DNA of 54,099 nt from Actinomycetes bacterium (GCA_024225275.1 JAAEMS010000229.1:1-54099), one strand, 5' to 3'. Shown: positions 31,944 through 41,575, numbered from the stretch's first letter. Notes: generated by a model not told the origin, from the letters alone. Translations and numbers: made by a program.

Positions 31944-32567
31944 TCACGATGATTGGGGGGCGGTCGTGGGCAAGGGGATGATGTCTGCGCCATCGTCGGT
32001 GATCTCGGCGACAGCCCAGAGCTCCGCGGGAGCCTGGAGCAGCTTGGCCAGCTGGCGGAGGCCCCGATGAGCCAGGACCCGGACGGTGCCCGGCCGGCGG
32101 TCAGTGAGCTCCGCGACCTCCTCGACCGACAGCCCGGCGATGACCCTCAGCATGATGACCTCGGCCTGGGCTTGGGGCAACGACGCCATCAGCTCCACCG
32201 CCCGGTCGGCGGCGTCCAGCTCCTCGTCGGCTGGAGGGGAAGGGTGAGGGGCGGCCGGCTCGGCCACGGGAGTCTCCGGGCGGCGACTCCGGGTGCGGTG
32301 GGCGTCGATGACCCGGCGGCGGCAAATGGTGAAGATCCACCCCCGGAAGTTGGACTCGTCTCCTTCGAAGGATCCGATCGAGCGGGCCACCTCGAACCAC
32401 ACCTGACTCACTACGTCTTCGGGGTTGCGGGTGCCCAAACCACCGGCGTAGCGCACCAGGATCGCGTGATTCTCCCGGAACAGGAGACCGAAGGCTTGTT
32501 CGTCACCATCCTTGGCACGATCGATGACCGTGGCCGACGATGATCGGCGCAGGCGTCGGTTGCTCAT
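31944..32567 (-). CDS. RNA polymerase sigma factor, ECF (sigma-70) family
   Basis: About 207 residues. Region 2 is visible as VIDRAKDGDEQAFGLLFREN...NPEDVVSQVWFEVARSIGSF, followed by FRGWIFTICRRRVIDAHR. Region 4 (LPQAQAEVIMLRVIAGL, SVEEVAELTDRRPGTVRVLAHRGLRQL) provides the -35 helix-turn-helix. A Pro/Glu-rich linker separates them. The ATG at 32567 is chosen. It lies upstream of the acidic membrane protein, and is divergent from the acyl-CoA dehydrogenase with a 91-nt gap. Confidence 0.93.
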   Translation of the reverse strand: MSNRRLRRSSSATVIDRAKDGDEQAFGLLFRENHAILVRYAGGLGTRNPEDVVSQVWFEVARSIGSFEGDESNFRGWIFTICRRRVIDAHRTRSRRPETPVAEPAAPHPSPPADEELDAADRAVELMASLPQAQAEVIMLRVIAGLSVEEVAELTDRRPGTVRVLAHRGLRQLAKLLQAPAELWAVAEITDDGADIIPLPTTAPQSS

Positions 32568-32658
32568 CCAGCGAAGGATCGGCGCGCCCGGCCCCGAGCT
32601 TGAGCTGGAGCGCGTACGATCGCCTCCGAGACCCAGGACCGAACCAGAGAGGCCAGCC

Positions 32659-33984
32659 GTGGACTTCGACATTCCCGCCGACATCCAACAGACACTCGAC
32701 GAGCTCGACCAGTTCATCGAGGACGAGATCAAGCCCCTGGAACGGCAGGACGACAACATCCGGTTCTTCGATCATCGCCGCGAGGACAGCCGCACCGACT
32801 GGGAGCGCAACGGCTGGCCCAACCATGACTGGGAGGTCCTGCTCGGCGAGATGCGCAAACGGGCGGCCAACGCCGGTTTCCTGTACTACGGGCTGCCCGA
32901 ACGGTTCGGTGGATCGGGCGGCACCAACCTCGGGATGGCGATCATCCGTGAGCACCTGGCCACCAAGGGGCTGGGCCTCCACAACGACCTTCAGAACGAG
33001 AGCTCGATCGTCGGCAACTTCCCCACGGTTCTCATGATGGAGGAATTCGGATCCGAGGACCAGCAGAACTACTGGATCCCCAAGATGCTCGAGGGCACAG
33101 CCCGGATCGGCTTCGGCCTCACCGAGCCCATGGCCGGCACCGATGCGACCCGCATGCACACCACCGCCTACCGCGACGGCGACGAGTGGGTGATCAACGG
33201 AGCGAAGCGTTGGAATACCGGTATGCACGCCGCCAGCCACGACTATGTGTTCGCCCGCACCTCAGGCAACCCGGGCGAGGCCAACGGCATCACCTGTTTC
33301 ATCGTGCCGGTCGACACCCCCGGTTTCACCGTCGAGTTCATGTGGTGGACCTACAACATGCCCACCGACCACGCCGAAGTGAGCATCGAGAATGTGAGGG
33401 TCTCCGACGCCGACATCCTCGGCACCGAGGGCAAGGGTCTCGACACCGCCCAGCTGTTCGTACACGAGAACCGCATCCGCCAGGCGGCGTCGAGTCTGGG
33501 GGCCGCCCAGTACTGCATCAACGAGGCGGTCAAGTACTCCCGTGAGCGCATGATCCGTGACCGGGCCCTGTCGGCCAACCAGGCCATCCAGTGGCCCCTC
33601 GTCGAGCTGCACACCGAGGCGGCCATGTTGCGCGAGCTGATCCGCAAGACGGCCTGGCAGCTCGACCAGGTCGATGCCGGGGTGGAGATCTCCGACAAGG
33701 TGGCCATGTGCAACTATCGGGCCAACCGTCTGGTGGGCCAGGCCGCCGATCGGGCCATCCAGGTCCATGGCGGCATCGGCTACAGCCGCCACATGCCCTT
33801 CGAGCACATCTTCCGGCACCACCGCCGATACCGGATCACCGAGGGGGCCGAGGAGATGCAGATGCGCCGGGTGGGCCAGTACCTGTTCGGTTTCGGTGTC
33901 ACCAATGAGATGTTCGAGACCCCATCGTTCGCCGCTCGTTTCAACTCCCCCCAGAAGGGTGAGCCCGCGAGCTGGCTCGACTGA
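32659..33984 (+). CDS. Acyl-CoA dehydrogenase family protein
   Basis: FAD-dependent alpha,beta-dehydrogenase of acyl-CoA thioesters, 441 residues. Blocks in order are GLPERFGGSGGTNLGMAI, GFGLTEPMAGTDATRMHTTA and GDEWVINGAKRWNTG (FAD-binding region). Then come VDTPGFTVEF, the SLGAAQYCINEAVKYSRER helix, AIQVHGGIGYSRHMPFEHI, and YRITEGAEEMQMRRVG with the probable catalytic Glu near the end. The GTG at 32659 has GAGAGG upstream. It may belong to the same fatty-acid or related catabolism as the crotonases and CoA-transferase nearby. Chain-length specificity is unknown. Confidence 0.92.
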   Translation: MDFDIPADIQQTLDELDQFIEDEIKPLERQDDNIRFFDHRREDSRTDWERNGWPNHDWEVLLGEMRKRAANAGFLYYGLPERFGGSGGTNLGMAIIREHLATKGLGLHNDLQNESSIVGNFPTVLMMEEFGSEDQQNYWIPKMLEGTARIGFGLTEPMAGTDATRMHTTAYRDGDEWVINGAKRWNTGMHAASHDYVFARTSGNPGEANGITCFIVPVDTPGFTVEFMWWTYNMPTDHAEVSIENVRVSDADILGTEGKGLDTAQLFVHENRIRQAASSLGAAQYCINEAVKYSRERMIRDRALSANQAIQWPLVELHTEAAMLRELIRKTAWQLDQVDAGVEISDKVAMCNYRANRLVGQAADRAIQVHGGIGYSRHMPFEHIFRHHRRYRITEGAEEMQMRRVGQYLFGFGVTNEMFETPSFAARFNSPQKGEPASWLD

Positions 33985-33986
33985 GG

Positions 33987-34439
33987 TCAGCCGCCGGTGG
34001 TTCCCGGACTCGCCGGGTCGGAGGTGTTGAGGGCGATGGTCCCACCGAGATCGATCGGGTCGTCGACGACATAGCCCATGGCCGGGAGGGTCTCCTGGTA
34101 GAACGCGATGATCTCCTCGACGGTCGCGCCCCTGACCTCGAAGACCACGCTCTCGTCGACGCCGAATCCGGTCTCGTTGCGGACATAGGGCGCCCAACCA
34201 GTCTCAACCGAGTCGCCGGGCGGGAGGCCGAACACGGTTTGGAAGTCCCCCGAACCACCGGATGACCCGACGTCGTCGTCGGACTCATCATCTGGTACGT
34301 CTTCGTCACCAGGGTCATCTTCATCGGATGACGATCCGGTCTGGATCAGGTCGTCATCGGCCTCAGGGGCCGAGCTACCCGAACAAGCCGAAGCCAACAG
34401 CACCAAGGCTGCCGGAAGGCCCAGCCATCTCCGTATCAC
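33987..34439 (-). CDS. Small lipoprotein of unknown function
   Basis: About 150 residues. A signal peptide (VIRRWLGLPAALVLLASAC) ends in a lipobox LASAC. A very acidic Ser/Asp/Glu linker follows, then a compact domain (FQTVFGLPPGDSVETGWAPYVRN, VVFEVRGATVEEIIAFYQETLPAMGYVVDD) ending in IALNTSDP. The end domain looks like a small alpha/beta sensor or binding fold; I do not recognise the family. It lies about 100 nt downstream of the ABC permease gene on the same strand, with no recognisable gene between them. Confidence 0.75.
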   Translation of the reverse strand: MIRRWLGLPAALVLLASACSGSSAPEADDDLIQTGSSSDEDDPGDEDVPDDESDDDVGSSGGSGDFQTVFGLPPGDSVETGWAPYVRNETGFGVDESVVFEVRGATVEEIIAFYQETLPAMGYVVDDPIDLGGTIALNTSDPASPGTTGG

Positions 34440-34539
34440 GTCAGCTGCCGTGAGGGTCTTCCCTTGTCTTGGGTGTCCCGACACTGTGCCACCCACACCG
34501 ACACCCACGCCGTTCGCCAACTCGCGCCCGTAGCCGGGA

Positions 34540-35310
34540 TCAGGCGAAGAACTCCTTGGTCTCGTCGGCCCGGAAGCGCACGGCGGCCAGCAGGCCCAGG
34601 ACGAGGCCGGCCCCCACCAGGACGGCCACGGGCACGAGGACGTCGATCAGGCCGCCACCCTCGAGAAAGACCCGCCGGTGGCCTTCCATGGCCCAGTACT
34701 GGGGGGTGGCGGGGGCGATGCCCTGGGCCCAGCCGGGAAGCTGGTCGAGGGGCACCAGGGCCCCACCCAGGCCGCCCAGAACCATGGCCATCAAGTTGGT
34801 GATGCCATTCACCTGGTTGGCGGTCCGGAAGGTGGCGGCAATCAGCAGGACCAGGGGGATCACGCAGACGGCGTAGCCGATCATGACCGCCAGGACGGCC
34901 GGGGCCGAACCGCCGTTGAGGCGCAGACCCAGGAACAGGGCGCCGACCACCATCAGAGTCACCTGGTAGGCGACGTGGAGCACGATCCAAGGCAGCCCGA
35001 AGCCGGCCAGCAGGGTTCGGGGCCCCACGGCCGAGGCCCTCAGGCGGTCCCAGGTCTTCCAGCCGTGTTCGCGGAACACGGCGAAGGCCACCGAACTGCC
35101 GATGAAGAACCCGAACAGCACGACCTGGCCGGGTACTACCTGTTCGGCGCCCGAGGCGTCGTCGAAGCCCGAGGCCTGGAGGGAAAGGCCCATCGTGGTC
35201 TCGAACAGGGGCATCACCACCAGGGGCATGGCGAAGAAGATGACGATGAACGCCGGGTCCCTCCTCATGAGGAGGAACTCGCGGCGGGTCAGGGTGAGCA
35301 CCGCTCTCAT
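34540..35310 (-). CDS. ABC-2 type transporter permease
   Basis: A 256-residue membrane protein with about six hydrophobic segments, starting RAVLTLTRREFLLMRRDPAFIVIFFAMPLVVMP over adjoining blocks, typical of ABC-2 exporters. The segment NQVNGITNLMAMVLGGLGGALVPLDQLPGW resembles the ABC-2 signature region. The ATG at 35310 overlaps the stop of the ATPase gene by 4 nt, so the ATPase and permease are cotranslated. Substrates of such exporters include drugs, lipids and polysaccharides; none can be inferred. Confidence 0.88.
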   Translation of the reverse strand: MRAVLTLTRREFLLMRRDPAFIVIFFAMPLVVMPLFETTMGLSLQASGFDDASGAEQVVPGQVVLFGFFIGSSVAFAVFREHGWKTWDRLRASAVGPRTLLAGFGLPWIVLHVAYQVTLMVVGALFLGLRLNGGSAPAVLAVMIGYAVCVIPLVLLIAATFRTANQVNGITNLMAMVLGGLGGALVPLDQLPGWAQGIAPATPQYWAMEGHRRVFLEGGGLIDVLVPVAVLVGAGLVLGLLAAVRFRADETKEFFA

Positions 35311-36242
35311 GACGTGGCCTCCTCGCCGTCGTGCCCCGGTTCGGTGTCGAGTGAACGCCCGGTCACCGCCAGGAAGACCGTCTCGAGGTCGGGCTGGAGG
35401 GCTTCGACGCTGGTCAGCTGGGCGGCATCGGGTCCCAGACGGCCGACCAGTTCGGCCACCCCGAGCTCACTGGTCAGCCGCCAGTAGCCGGGCGACTCCT
35501 CGACCGGGTGGAGGTCGGCCAGCCGCTCGACGGGCAAGGTGCCGGCGAAGCCGACGAGGAGCCCGGCGGTCCGGTGCCGGTCGATGAGCTCGCGACGGGT
35601 GCCCCGGCTCAGGATACGCCCCTGCTCGATGATGACGATGTCAGCGCCGAGGCTGACCACCTCGGGGAGATAGTGGGTGGTGTAGACCACCGCGGCCCCG
35701 TCGTCGGCGAGCTCCTTCACCGCGTCGATGAGCTGGTTGCGGGTGGCCACGTCGGCCCCCACGGTTGGTTCGTCGAGCATCAGCAGGCGGGGCCGGTGGA
35801 CCAGGGCGCAGGCCGTGTGGAGACGTCGGGCCTCGCCTCCCGAGATCTGGTCGGCCCGCCGATCGAGAAGGGGTCCCAGGCCCAACTGATCGGCCACTCC
35901 GGTGACCCGGTGTCGGAGCTCGGATCGGGGCACACCGGCCAGCTCACCGAAGAAGCGGAGGTTCTCGGCCACGGTGAGTACCCGGTAGATACCCGTCTCC
36001 TGGGGGGCAATCCCCAGTTGCCGGGCGGCCGCCACCGGGTCGGCCGCGACATCGATCCCGCCGATGCGGACCTGGCCCGAGTCGGGGGTGAGCAAGCCGG
36101 CCACGATCGAGAGCAGGGTCGTCTTGCCAGCCCCGTTGCGGCCCAACAAGGAGACGATCTGGCCAGCGTCCACGACCAGGTCGGCGCCGTCGAGAGCGTC
36201 GACGTCTCCGTATGACTTGGTGAGTCCTACTGCTTCGAGCAC
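35307..36242 (-). CDS. ABC transporter ATP-binding protein (ABC-2 exporter type)
   Basis: About 311 residues. The nucleotide-binding domain has Walker A GRNGAGKTT, a Q-loop in GIAPQE, signature ISGGEARRL, Walker B LLMLDEPTVGAD and a switch His in YTTHYL. A C-terminal extension (TAGLLVGFAGTLPVERLADLHP and following) is like that of CcmA/DrrA-type exporter ATPases. The GTG at 36242 begins 10 nt after the stop of the oligopeptidase B gene, and its stop overlaps the permease start, so the three form one probable operon. Confidence 0.9.
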   Translation of the reverse strand: MLEAVGLTKSYGDVDALDGADLVVDAGQIVSLLGRNGAGKTTLLSIVAGLLTPDSGQVRIGGIDVAADPVAAARQLGIAPQETGIYRVLTVAENLRFFGELAGVPRSELRHRVTGVADQLGLGPLLDRRADQISGGEARRLHTACALVHRPRLLMLDEPTVGADVATRNQLIDAVKELADDGAAVVYTTHYLPEVVSLGADIVIIEQGRILSRGTRRELIDRHRTAGLLVGFAGTLPVERLADLHPVEESPGYWRLTSELGVAELVGRLGPDAAQLTSVEALQPDLETVFLAVTGRSLDTEPGHDGEEATS

Positions 36243-36252
36243 GGGGCCGGTA

Positions 36253-38388
36253 TCACGAGTTGACGCCGCCGATGCCACACGTTTGTCCCTCGATGGCTTG
36301 GGGATCGAGGTTGGCCAACAGGAAGGCCATGACCAAGGCCTCGTCGCGCCAGGCGTCGTAACGCCCGGACGGACCACCATGTCCTGCGCCCAGCTTGGTG
36401 CGCAGCAGAACCCGTTCACCGCCCTGACCGCGTTCCCGCAGGCGGGCCACCCACTTGGCCGGCTCCCAGTACCCGACCCGCGGATCGGACAGGCCCGCGG
36501 TGGCGAGCACCGCCGGCAGTTGACCCTCGGGGATGTTCTCGTACGGCGTGTAACTCTTCATGTAGGCGTACACCTCGGCCGAGTCGACGGGATTGCCCCA
36601 CTCCTCCCACTCGATGACGGTGAGGGGCAGGCTGGGGTCGGTGATGGTGCTCAAGGCGTCGACGAACGGCACCTCGGCCACCACCCCAGCCCAGAGCCCG
36701 GGATCCATGTTCAGCACCGCTCCCATCAGGAGTCCACCAGCCGACCCACCGCGAGCCACGATCTGCCCGGGCTGGGCCCACCCCGACTCGACGAGGTGGC
36801 GCCCGCAGGCCACGAAGTCGGTGAAGGTATTGATCTTGTTCAGCTCCTTGCCTTCGAGGTACCAGCGGCGCCCCATCTCACCCCCGCCCCGGATGTGGGC
36901 GATGGCGAACGCCACCCCGCGATCGAGGAGGCTGAGACGAAAGGGTGAGAACCCGGGATCCATGGAGATCTCGTAGGACCCGTAGCCGTACAGCACCACC
37001 GGGCCCGGGCCCGCGGGCCGGCGGTCCGGACGCCACACGATGCTGACCGGCACCTGGGTGCCATCCGGGGCGGTGGCCCACAGGCGCTCACTCCGGTAGG
37101 CGTCGAGGTCTACGCCGCCCAGCACCGGCTGTTGCTTGAGCAGGGTGCGTTCGCGGGTCTCGAGGTCGTAGTCGTACACGCTCGATGGGGTGACCATCGA
37201 CGAGTAGCCGTAGCGGAGCAGCGTGGAGTCGTACTGGGGGTTCGAGCCCACATCGGCGGTGGAGACCTCCTCGGGTTGCTCGATGACCCACTCGGTGCCG
37301 TCGGCCCACCGGCGGACCCGGATCCCTTGGACGCCGTTGCGCCGCTCGGCCAGGACCAGATGGTCGCGGAAGGACCCCAGGCCGTTGATCATGAGGGTGG
37401 GGTCGTCGGCCACTAGTTCGGTCCAGTGGTCGGGGCCGGGGTTGGTGTCGGGTGCGGTCACCACCCGGAAGGTCTCGGCCTGGTCGTTGGTCAGGATGAC
37501 GAACTGGCCGTCGTGATGGTCGACCCGGTACTCGATGCCCTGGCGGCGGGGCGAGACCACCCGCGGGGCCTCGAAGGGCCGGTCGGCCGGGATGGTCCAC
37601 ACCTCGTCGGTCACGCTGGATCCGGCATGGATCAGCATGAAGCGGTCGTCACGGCTGCGCGACACCTCCAGCCAGAACCGCTCGTCAGTCTCATTGTGGA
37701 CCAGGACATCGTCGACCGGGTCGGTGCCGAGCACGTGGCGCCACACCTCATGGGGCCGGTGGGCCTCGTCGAGTCGGAGGTAGAAGAAGGTCTGCGAGTC
37801 CGCGGCCCACGCTCCGCCGGCCGAGATCCCCTCGACCTGGTCATCGAGATCGGTGGGTGCGGTCGACCCGTCGTCGGACAGGGACCGGAACCGGAGCCGG
37901 TAGACCTCGTCGCCATCGAAGTCGTCGGCCCAGGCCACCAGAGAGTCGTCGGGGCTGACCTCCCAGGTCCCCAGCGCCCAATAGTCGCCGTCGCCAGCCT
38001 GAGCATTGCCGTCGAGCAGAACCTGCTCGCCCTCGAGGGAGTCATCCACCCGAGGATGGTGGTCGGCGGCCGCGCGAGGGGTCCGGCACCGGATCGGGTA
38101 CTGCTCGCCCTCGATCGTGCGGGCGTAGTGCCACCACGGCCCGCGGGCTACAGGGACGCTCAGATCGGTCTCCTGGATCCGGGACCGGAACTCGTCAAAC
38201 AGCTCCTCGCGCAGCCCAGACTGCCCGGCCAGCACAATGTCGGCGTAGGCGTTCTCGGCCTCCAGGTGGGCCATGACGCCAGGATCGTCGCGGTCGCGCA
38301 GCCAGAACCAGGGGTCCTCGAACCGGTCGCCGTGGAACTCACGGACATGAGGGCGACGCTCGGGTTCGGGAGGAAGATGCGTAGTCAC
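36253..38388 (-). CDS. ptrB: Prolyl oligopeptidase family serine peptidase, oligopeptidase B-like
   Basis: A 711-residue S9-family peptidase that cleaves short peptides, in oligopeptidase B after Arg or Lys. The N-terminal beta-propeller (FEDPWFWLRDRDDPGVMAHLEAENAY is the typical start, split here) precedes the catalytic domain. There VLYGYGSYEIS, the nucleophile in GGSAGGLLMGAV (Ser549), and the His in LGAGHGG are visible; the Asp lies between. No signal peptide is seen, so it acts in the cytoplasm. The GTG at 38388 has only a weak ribosome site. The following ABC exporter genes are in the same probable operon. Confidence 0.9.
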   Translation of the reverse strand: MTTHLPPEPERRPHVREFHGDRFEDPWFWLRDRDDPGVMAHLEAENAYADIVLAGQSGLREELFDEFRSRIQETDLSVPVARGPWWHYARTIEGEQYPIRCRTPRAAADHHPRVDDSLEGEQVLLDGNAQAGDGDYWALGTWEVSPDDSLVAWADDFDGDEVYRLRFRSLSDDGSTAPTDLDDQVEGISAGGAWAADSQTFFYLRLDEAHRPHEVWRHVLGTDPVDDVLVHNETDERFWLEVSRSRDDRFMLIHAGSSVTDEVWTIPADRPFEAPRVVSPRRQGIEYRVDHHDGQFVILTNDQAETFRVVTAPDTNPGPDHWTELVADDPTLMINGLGSFRDHLVLAERRNGVQGIRVRRWADGTEWVIEQPEEVSTADVGSNPQYDSTLLRYGYSSMVTPSSVYDYDLETRERTLLKQQPVLGGVDLDAYRSERLWATAPDGTQVPVSIVWRPDRRPAGPGPVVLYGYGSYEISMDPGFSPFRLSLLDRGVAFAIAHIRGGGEMGRRWYLEGKELNKINTFTDFVACGRHLVESGWAQPGQIVARGGSAGGLLMGAVLNMDPGLWAGVVAEVPFVDALSTITDPSLPLTVIEWEEWGNPVDSAEVYAYMKSYTPYENIPEGQLPAVLATAGLSDPRVGYWEPAKWVARLRERGQGGERVLLRTKLGAGHGGPSGRYDAWRDEALVMAFLLANLDPQAIEGQTCGIGGVNS

Positions 38389-38454
38389 CCGCTCGACGCT
38401 AACGGATCAACGGGAAGCCTCTAACCTCGAAGCCGAACCGAGTCCAGGAGCACC

Positions 38455-39141
38455 ATGGCCCAGACCTACCCCCAGAAGCCGTTCGAGGCCCCGGCCGGCG
38501 CCACCGAGATCCTTCTCGTGCGCCACGGCCAGTCCCAGGCTGCCGACCCCGACAACCCGTTCGACCTGGTCGACGGACACGGCGATCCACCCCTGTCCGG
38601 GCTCGGCCAGCAGCAGGCTCACCAGGTGGGTGAGCGGCTGAGGCACGAGACGATCGACGCCATCTATCACACCAAGCTTCAGCGGACCTTCCAGACCGCC
38701 GCTCCCCTGATCGGCTACTCCGACCTCGAGCCCCAACTCGACCCCGGCCTACACGAAGTGTTCCTGGGCGACTGGGAGGGTGGACTGTTCCGCAAGATGG
38801 CCGCCGAAGAGCACCCCGCCGTGGTCAAGATGCACATCGAGGGCGAGTGGGGTCACATCCCGGGCGCCGAGACCACCGAGGAGCTCCGGAGCCGCACCGT
38901 GGGATCAGTCGTGCGCATCCACGACAGCCACCCCGATCAGAGGGTCGCGGTCTTCGTGCACGGCGGGGTGATCGCCACCCTGCTGCACCACGCCACCGGC
39001 TCGCGTCCCTTCGCATTCATGGGGGCCGACAACGGCTCGGTCCACCATCTCGTGGTGCACGGTGACGAATGGCAGCTCCGACGTTTCAACGACACCTCAC
39101 ACTTGGGCGGTCTCACCACCGAGGGGCAAGGATTGACCTAG
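38455..39141 (+). CDS. Histidine phosphatase (phosphoglycerate mutase-like) family protein
   Basis: A 228-residue branch-1 histidine phosphatase. The nucleophile His24 lies in LVRHGQSQ, with partner residues in LSGLGQQQA, the catalytic Glu near LHEVFLGDWEGG, and a second His in VFVHGGVIATLLHH. Such enzymes range from phosphoglycerate mutase to broad-range phosphatases, and the substrate cannot be fixed. It is divergent from the oligopeptidase gene (66 nt) and convergent with the SGNH gene. Confidence 0.88.
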   Translation: MAQTYPQKPFEAPAGATEILLVRHGQSQAADPDNPFDLVDGHGDPPLSGLGQQQAHQVGERLRHETIDAIYHTKLQRTFQTAAPLIGYSDLEPQLDPGLHEVFLGDWEGGLFRKMAAEEHPAVVKMHIEGEWGHIPGAETTEELRSRTVGSVVRIHDSHPDQRVAVFVHGGVIATLLHHATGSRPFAFMGADNGSVHHLVVHGDEWQLRRFNDTSHLGGLTTEGQGLT

Positions 39142-39156
39142 CCGGATCGGGCTCGA

Positions 39157-40164
39157 TCAGTTGAGCTGACCAGCCACCAGTTCAGCCACCCTCTGGGCCC
39201 CCACGACATCGAGGTGGGTGTAGTCGGTGAACCGCTCGTCGGCGTCCCAATCGGTGGCCAGATCGATGAGCTCGATCCCAAGGTTGTCGGCCAGACCCCG
39301 GTAGTGGGCGCGGATCTCGTCGTAGCTGGTCTGCCCCTCGAGGTGGAGGTCGATGTAGGCCTGCGGCACCGGCATCTCGACAAGCACCAGCTCGATGCCC
39401 TCAGCCTCGAGCGCAGAGGCCATGCGGGTGATGGCCTCGGAGGCCGCCTCGAGGTTGATCGTGGCGAGCTCGTGGGCCGTACGGTCGCGTGCGAAGTCGG
39501 TGAAATCGTCGACGTAGACGTCGCGGAAGCCGAGGTCGGTCAGGGTCCCTGCCGTGTCCTCGATCGGACCGGGCCGGTCGCGCACCAAGTTCATCCACGC
39601 GACGGGGTCGCGCAGTTCCTGACGGTGCCGGATCAACCCGCTGACCGAGGACCCCCAGCGCTCCAGGGAGCCCAGGAAGCCGGTGCGGGTGGAGCGAGCC
39701 GCTTCCCAGCGGGCCAGGTTCTCGTCGTGGAGTTCGGCCGAGAAATCGATGGTCTGAATGCCCAGGATCACCCGGCCGGTTCGAACTCGGGGCAGGATCT
39801 CGTCGAGCAGCCAGCGTTCGTTCACCGACGGCACCGCGCCAGGCAGGGCGGCGTTGTATGCCGTCCGCCCGGTGGCGTCGACATAGGTCTGGGTGTCGAA
39901 TCCCCGGAGGGTCATCGATGTCCCGATGACCATGTCATCGAGGCCGGTACCGGCCAACTCGTCGACCTGCCCGTCTTTGAGCTGGGTGGTCGCGTCGTAC
40001 CAGGCCAGGGGTTCGGCCAGCTGACCGCCCACCACCCGGGCCGCCAGCTCGGCCACCAGTACGACAACAGCCGCGGCCGCGAGAAGACGCAGTACCGACG
40101 AGCGAACGGCCGACGGGCCACGCGGGGCAGCGTCGTCGTGGAGGGGGTCAGGAGTCATGGTCAT
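39157..40164 (-). CDS. Membrane-anchored SGNH-like protein paired with an MBOAT acyltransferase
   Basis: A 335-residue protein with one N-terminal membrane anchor (VLRLLAAAAVVVLVAELAARVV) and an extracytoplasmic SGNH/AlgX-like domain. Block I is IGTSMTLRGFD, with the putative nucleophile Ser. Block V is DYTHLDVVGAQRVAELV, with the Asp/His pair. It begins 2 nt after the MBOAT stop, so the pair is cotranscribed. Such pairs transfer acetyl or other acyl groups from the cytoplasm to extracellular polysaccharide or other envelope targets. The acceptor is unknown. Confidence 0.78.
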   Translation of the reverse strand: MTMTPDPLHDDAAPRGPSAVRSSVLRLLAAAAVVVLVAELAARVVGGQLAEPLAWYDATTQLKDGQVDELAGTGLDDMVIGTSMTLRGFDTQTYVDATGRTAYNAALPGAVPSVNERWLLDEILPRVRTGRVILGIQTIDFSAELHDENLARWEAARSTRTGFLGSLERWGSSVSGLIRHRQELRDPVAWMNLVRDRPGPIEDTAGTLTDLGFRDVYVDDFTDFARDRTAHELATINLEAASEAITRMASALEAEGIELVLVEMPVPQAYIDLHLEGQTSYDEIRAHYRGLADNLGIELIDLATDWDADERFTDYTHLDVVGAQRVAELVAGQLN

Positions 40165-40165
40165 G

Positions 40166-41575
40166 TCAGAACTGGAAGTAGATGAAGGGGACGACTGTGC
40201 TGCCGCTGAACAGGACCAGGCCCACCAGACCGAGGCCCACCCCGACGCCGGCGCCGATCGGGTGCCGGACCGCTTCGCGGGGAAGGTCGAGGCGGGACTG
40301 AAGGATGAGATCGATCAGGGCGGTGCCGCCGAGGCCGAAGAGGACCAGGATCAGATCCTCGATGGGTGGCATTCCACCCCGAACCGCCATTAGACCGCTC
40401 ACCACGCTGAACGCCTGATCGAACGAGTCGGCCCGGAAGAAGACCCACGCCAGGTTGACCAACGCGAAGGTGAACGCCCACGCCCCGACCCGGGTGGCCA
40501 TCGGTGGGTGCTCGCGGGCCGGCACCCGGTCGCGGAGGAGACGGTGCACGGCCAGATATCCGCCATGGAGCCCACCCCATACGACGAAGTTCCAGCTGGC
40601 ACCGTGCCAGAGCCCACCAATCAGCATGGTGAGCATCAGGTTCCGATAGGTCCTGACCTGGCCGCCCCGGTTGCCACCCAGCGGGATGTAGAGGTAGTCA
40701 CGCAGCCAGTCGGACAGGGAGATGTGCCAACGGCGCCAGAAATCGGTGATGTTCTCTGACAGGTAGGGCTGGCGGAAGTTGACCACCAACTCGATCCCCA
40801 GGAGCCGCGAGGAACCACGGGCGATGTCGCTGTATCCGGAGAAGTCACCATAGATCTGCACCGCGAAGGCCAACACGCCCACCGCCAAGGCGACACTTCC
40901 CTGAGAGTCGGGGTCGGTGAACGCGGTCTGAACCAGGGGGGCCATGGTGTCGGCCAGGACAACCTTCTTGATCAGACCCAGCAGGATGAGGCCCACACCC
41001 GACTGGACGCGGGCAAGATCGGGACTGTGACGCTCGGCTTCGAGCTGGGGCAGGAGTCGCTGGGCCCGCTCGATGGGTCCGGCCACCAGCTGGGGGAAGT
41101 ACGCCACATAGGCGGCGAAGGTGATCAGGGACTTGGTGGGTTCGATCCGGCCCCGGTAGATGTCGATCGTGTAGCTCAGCGTCTGGAACGTGTAGAAGCT
41201 GATGCCGACCGGCAGGATCACCCGCAGCAGGGGTTCGTTGGGCCCCAGGCCGGCACCGTTGAGCAGGTCCACAGCCGAGTCGACGAAGAAGTTGGAGTAC
41301 TTGAAGGCACCGAGGATGCCGAGGTTCACCACGATGCTCAGCAGGAGCCAGAGCCGCCGCTTGTCGTGGGAAACCTCGCGGTGCAACCGATCGCCCACCG
41401 TGAAGTCGACCAGGGTCGAGATGACCAGGAGGGACAGGAACCGCCAGTCCCAGCTGCCGTAGAAGACATAGGAGGCAAAGACGATGAGAGTCAGGCGAAA
41501 ACGGGCGGGCAAGGCCCAGTGGAGCAGCACGACGAACGGCAGGAACACCGCATATTGCAGAGAGTTGAAGACCAT
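40166..41575 (-). CDS. MBOAT-family O-acyltransferase (AlgI/DltB-like)
   Basis: A 469-residue polytopic membrane protein of the MBOAT family. Conserved blocks include YPVGISFYTFQTLSYTIDIYRG (from LPVGISFY), FPQLVAGPIERA, FWRRWHISLSDWLRDYLYIPLGGNRGG over adjoining runs, and GLWHGASWNFVVWGGLHG with the conserved catalytic His. It passes acyl groups across the membrane, probably to the SGNH-like partner just downstream. It is divergent from the MBL-fold hydrolase gene. Confidence 0.92.
   Translation of the reverse strand: MVFNSLQYAVFLPFVVLLHWALPARFRLTLIVFASYVFYGSWDWRFLSLLVISTLVDFTVGDRLHREVSHDKRRLWLLLSIVVNLGILGAFKYSNFFVDSAVDLLNGAGLGPNEPLLRVILPVGISFYTFQTLSYTIDIYRGRIEPTKSLITFAAYVAYFPQLVAGPIERAQRLLPQLEAERHSPDLARVQSGVGLILLGLIKKVVLADTMAPLVQTAFTDPDSQGSVALAVGVLAFAVQIYGDFSGYSDIARGSSRLLGIELVVNFRQPYLSENITDFWRRWHISLSDWLRDYLYIPLGGNRGGQVRTYRNLMLTMLIGGLWHGASWNFVVWGGLHGGYLAVHRLLRDRVPAREHPPMATRVGAWAFTFALVNLAWVFFRADSFDQAFSVVSGLMAVRGGMPPIEDLILVLFGLGGTALIDLILQSRLDLPREAVRHPIGAGVGVGLGLVGLVLFSGSTVVPFIYFQF

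Noticed and set aside
31880..31993. Longer start for the acidic-repeat protein
   Set aside because: It would overlap the end of the sigma factor gene and the added residues look non-coding.
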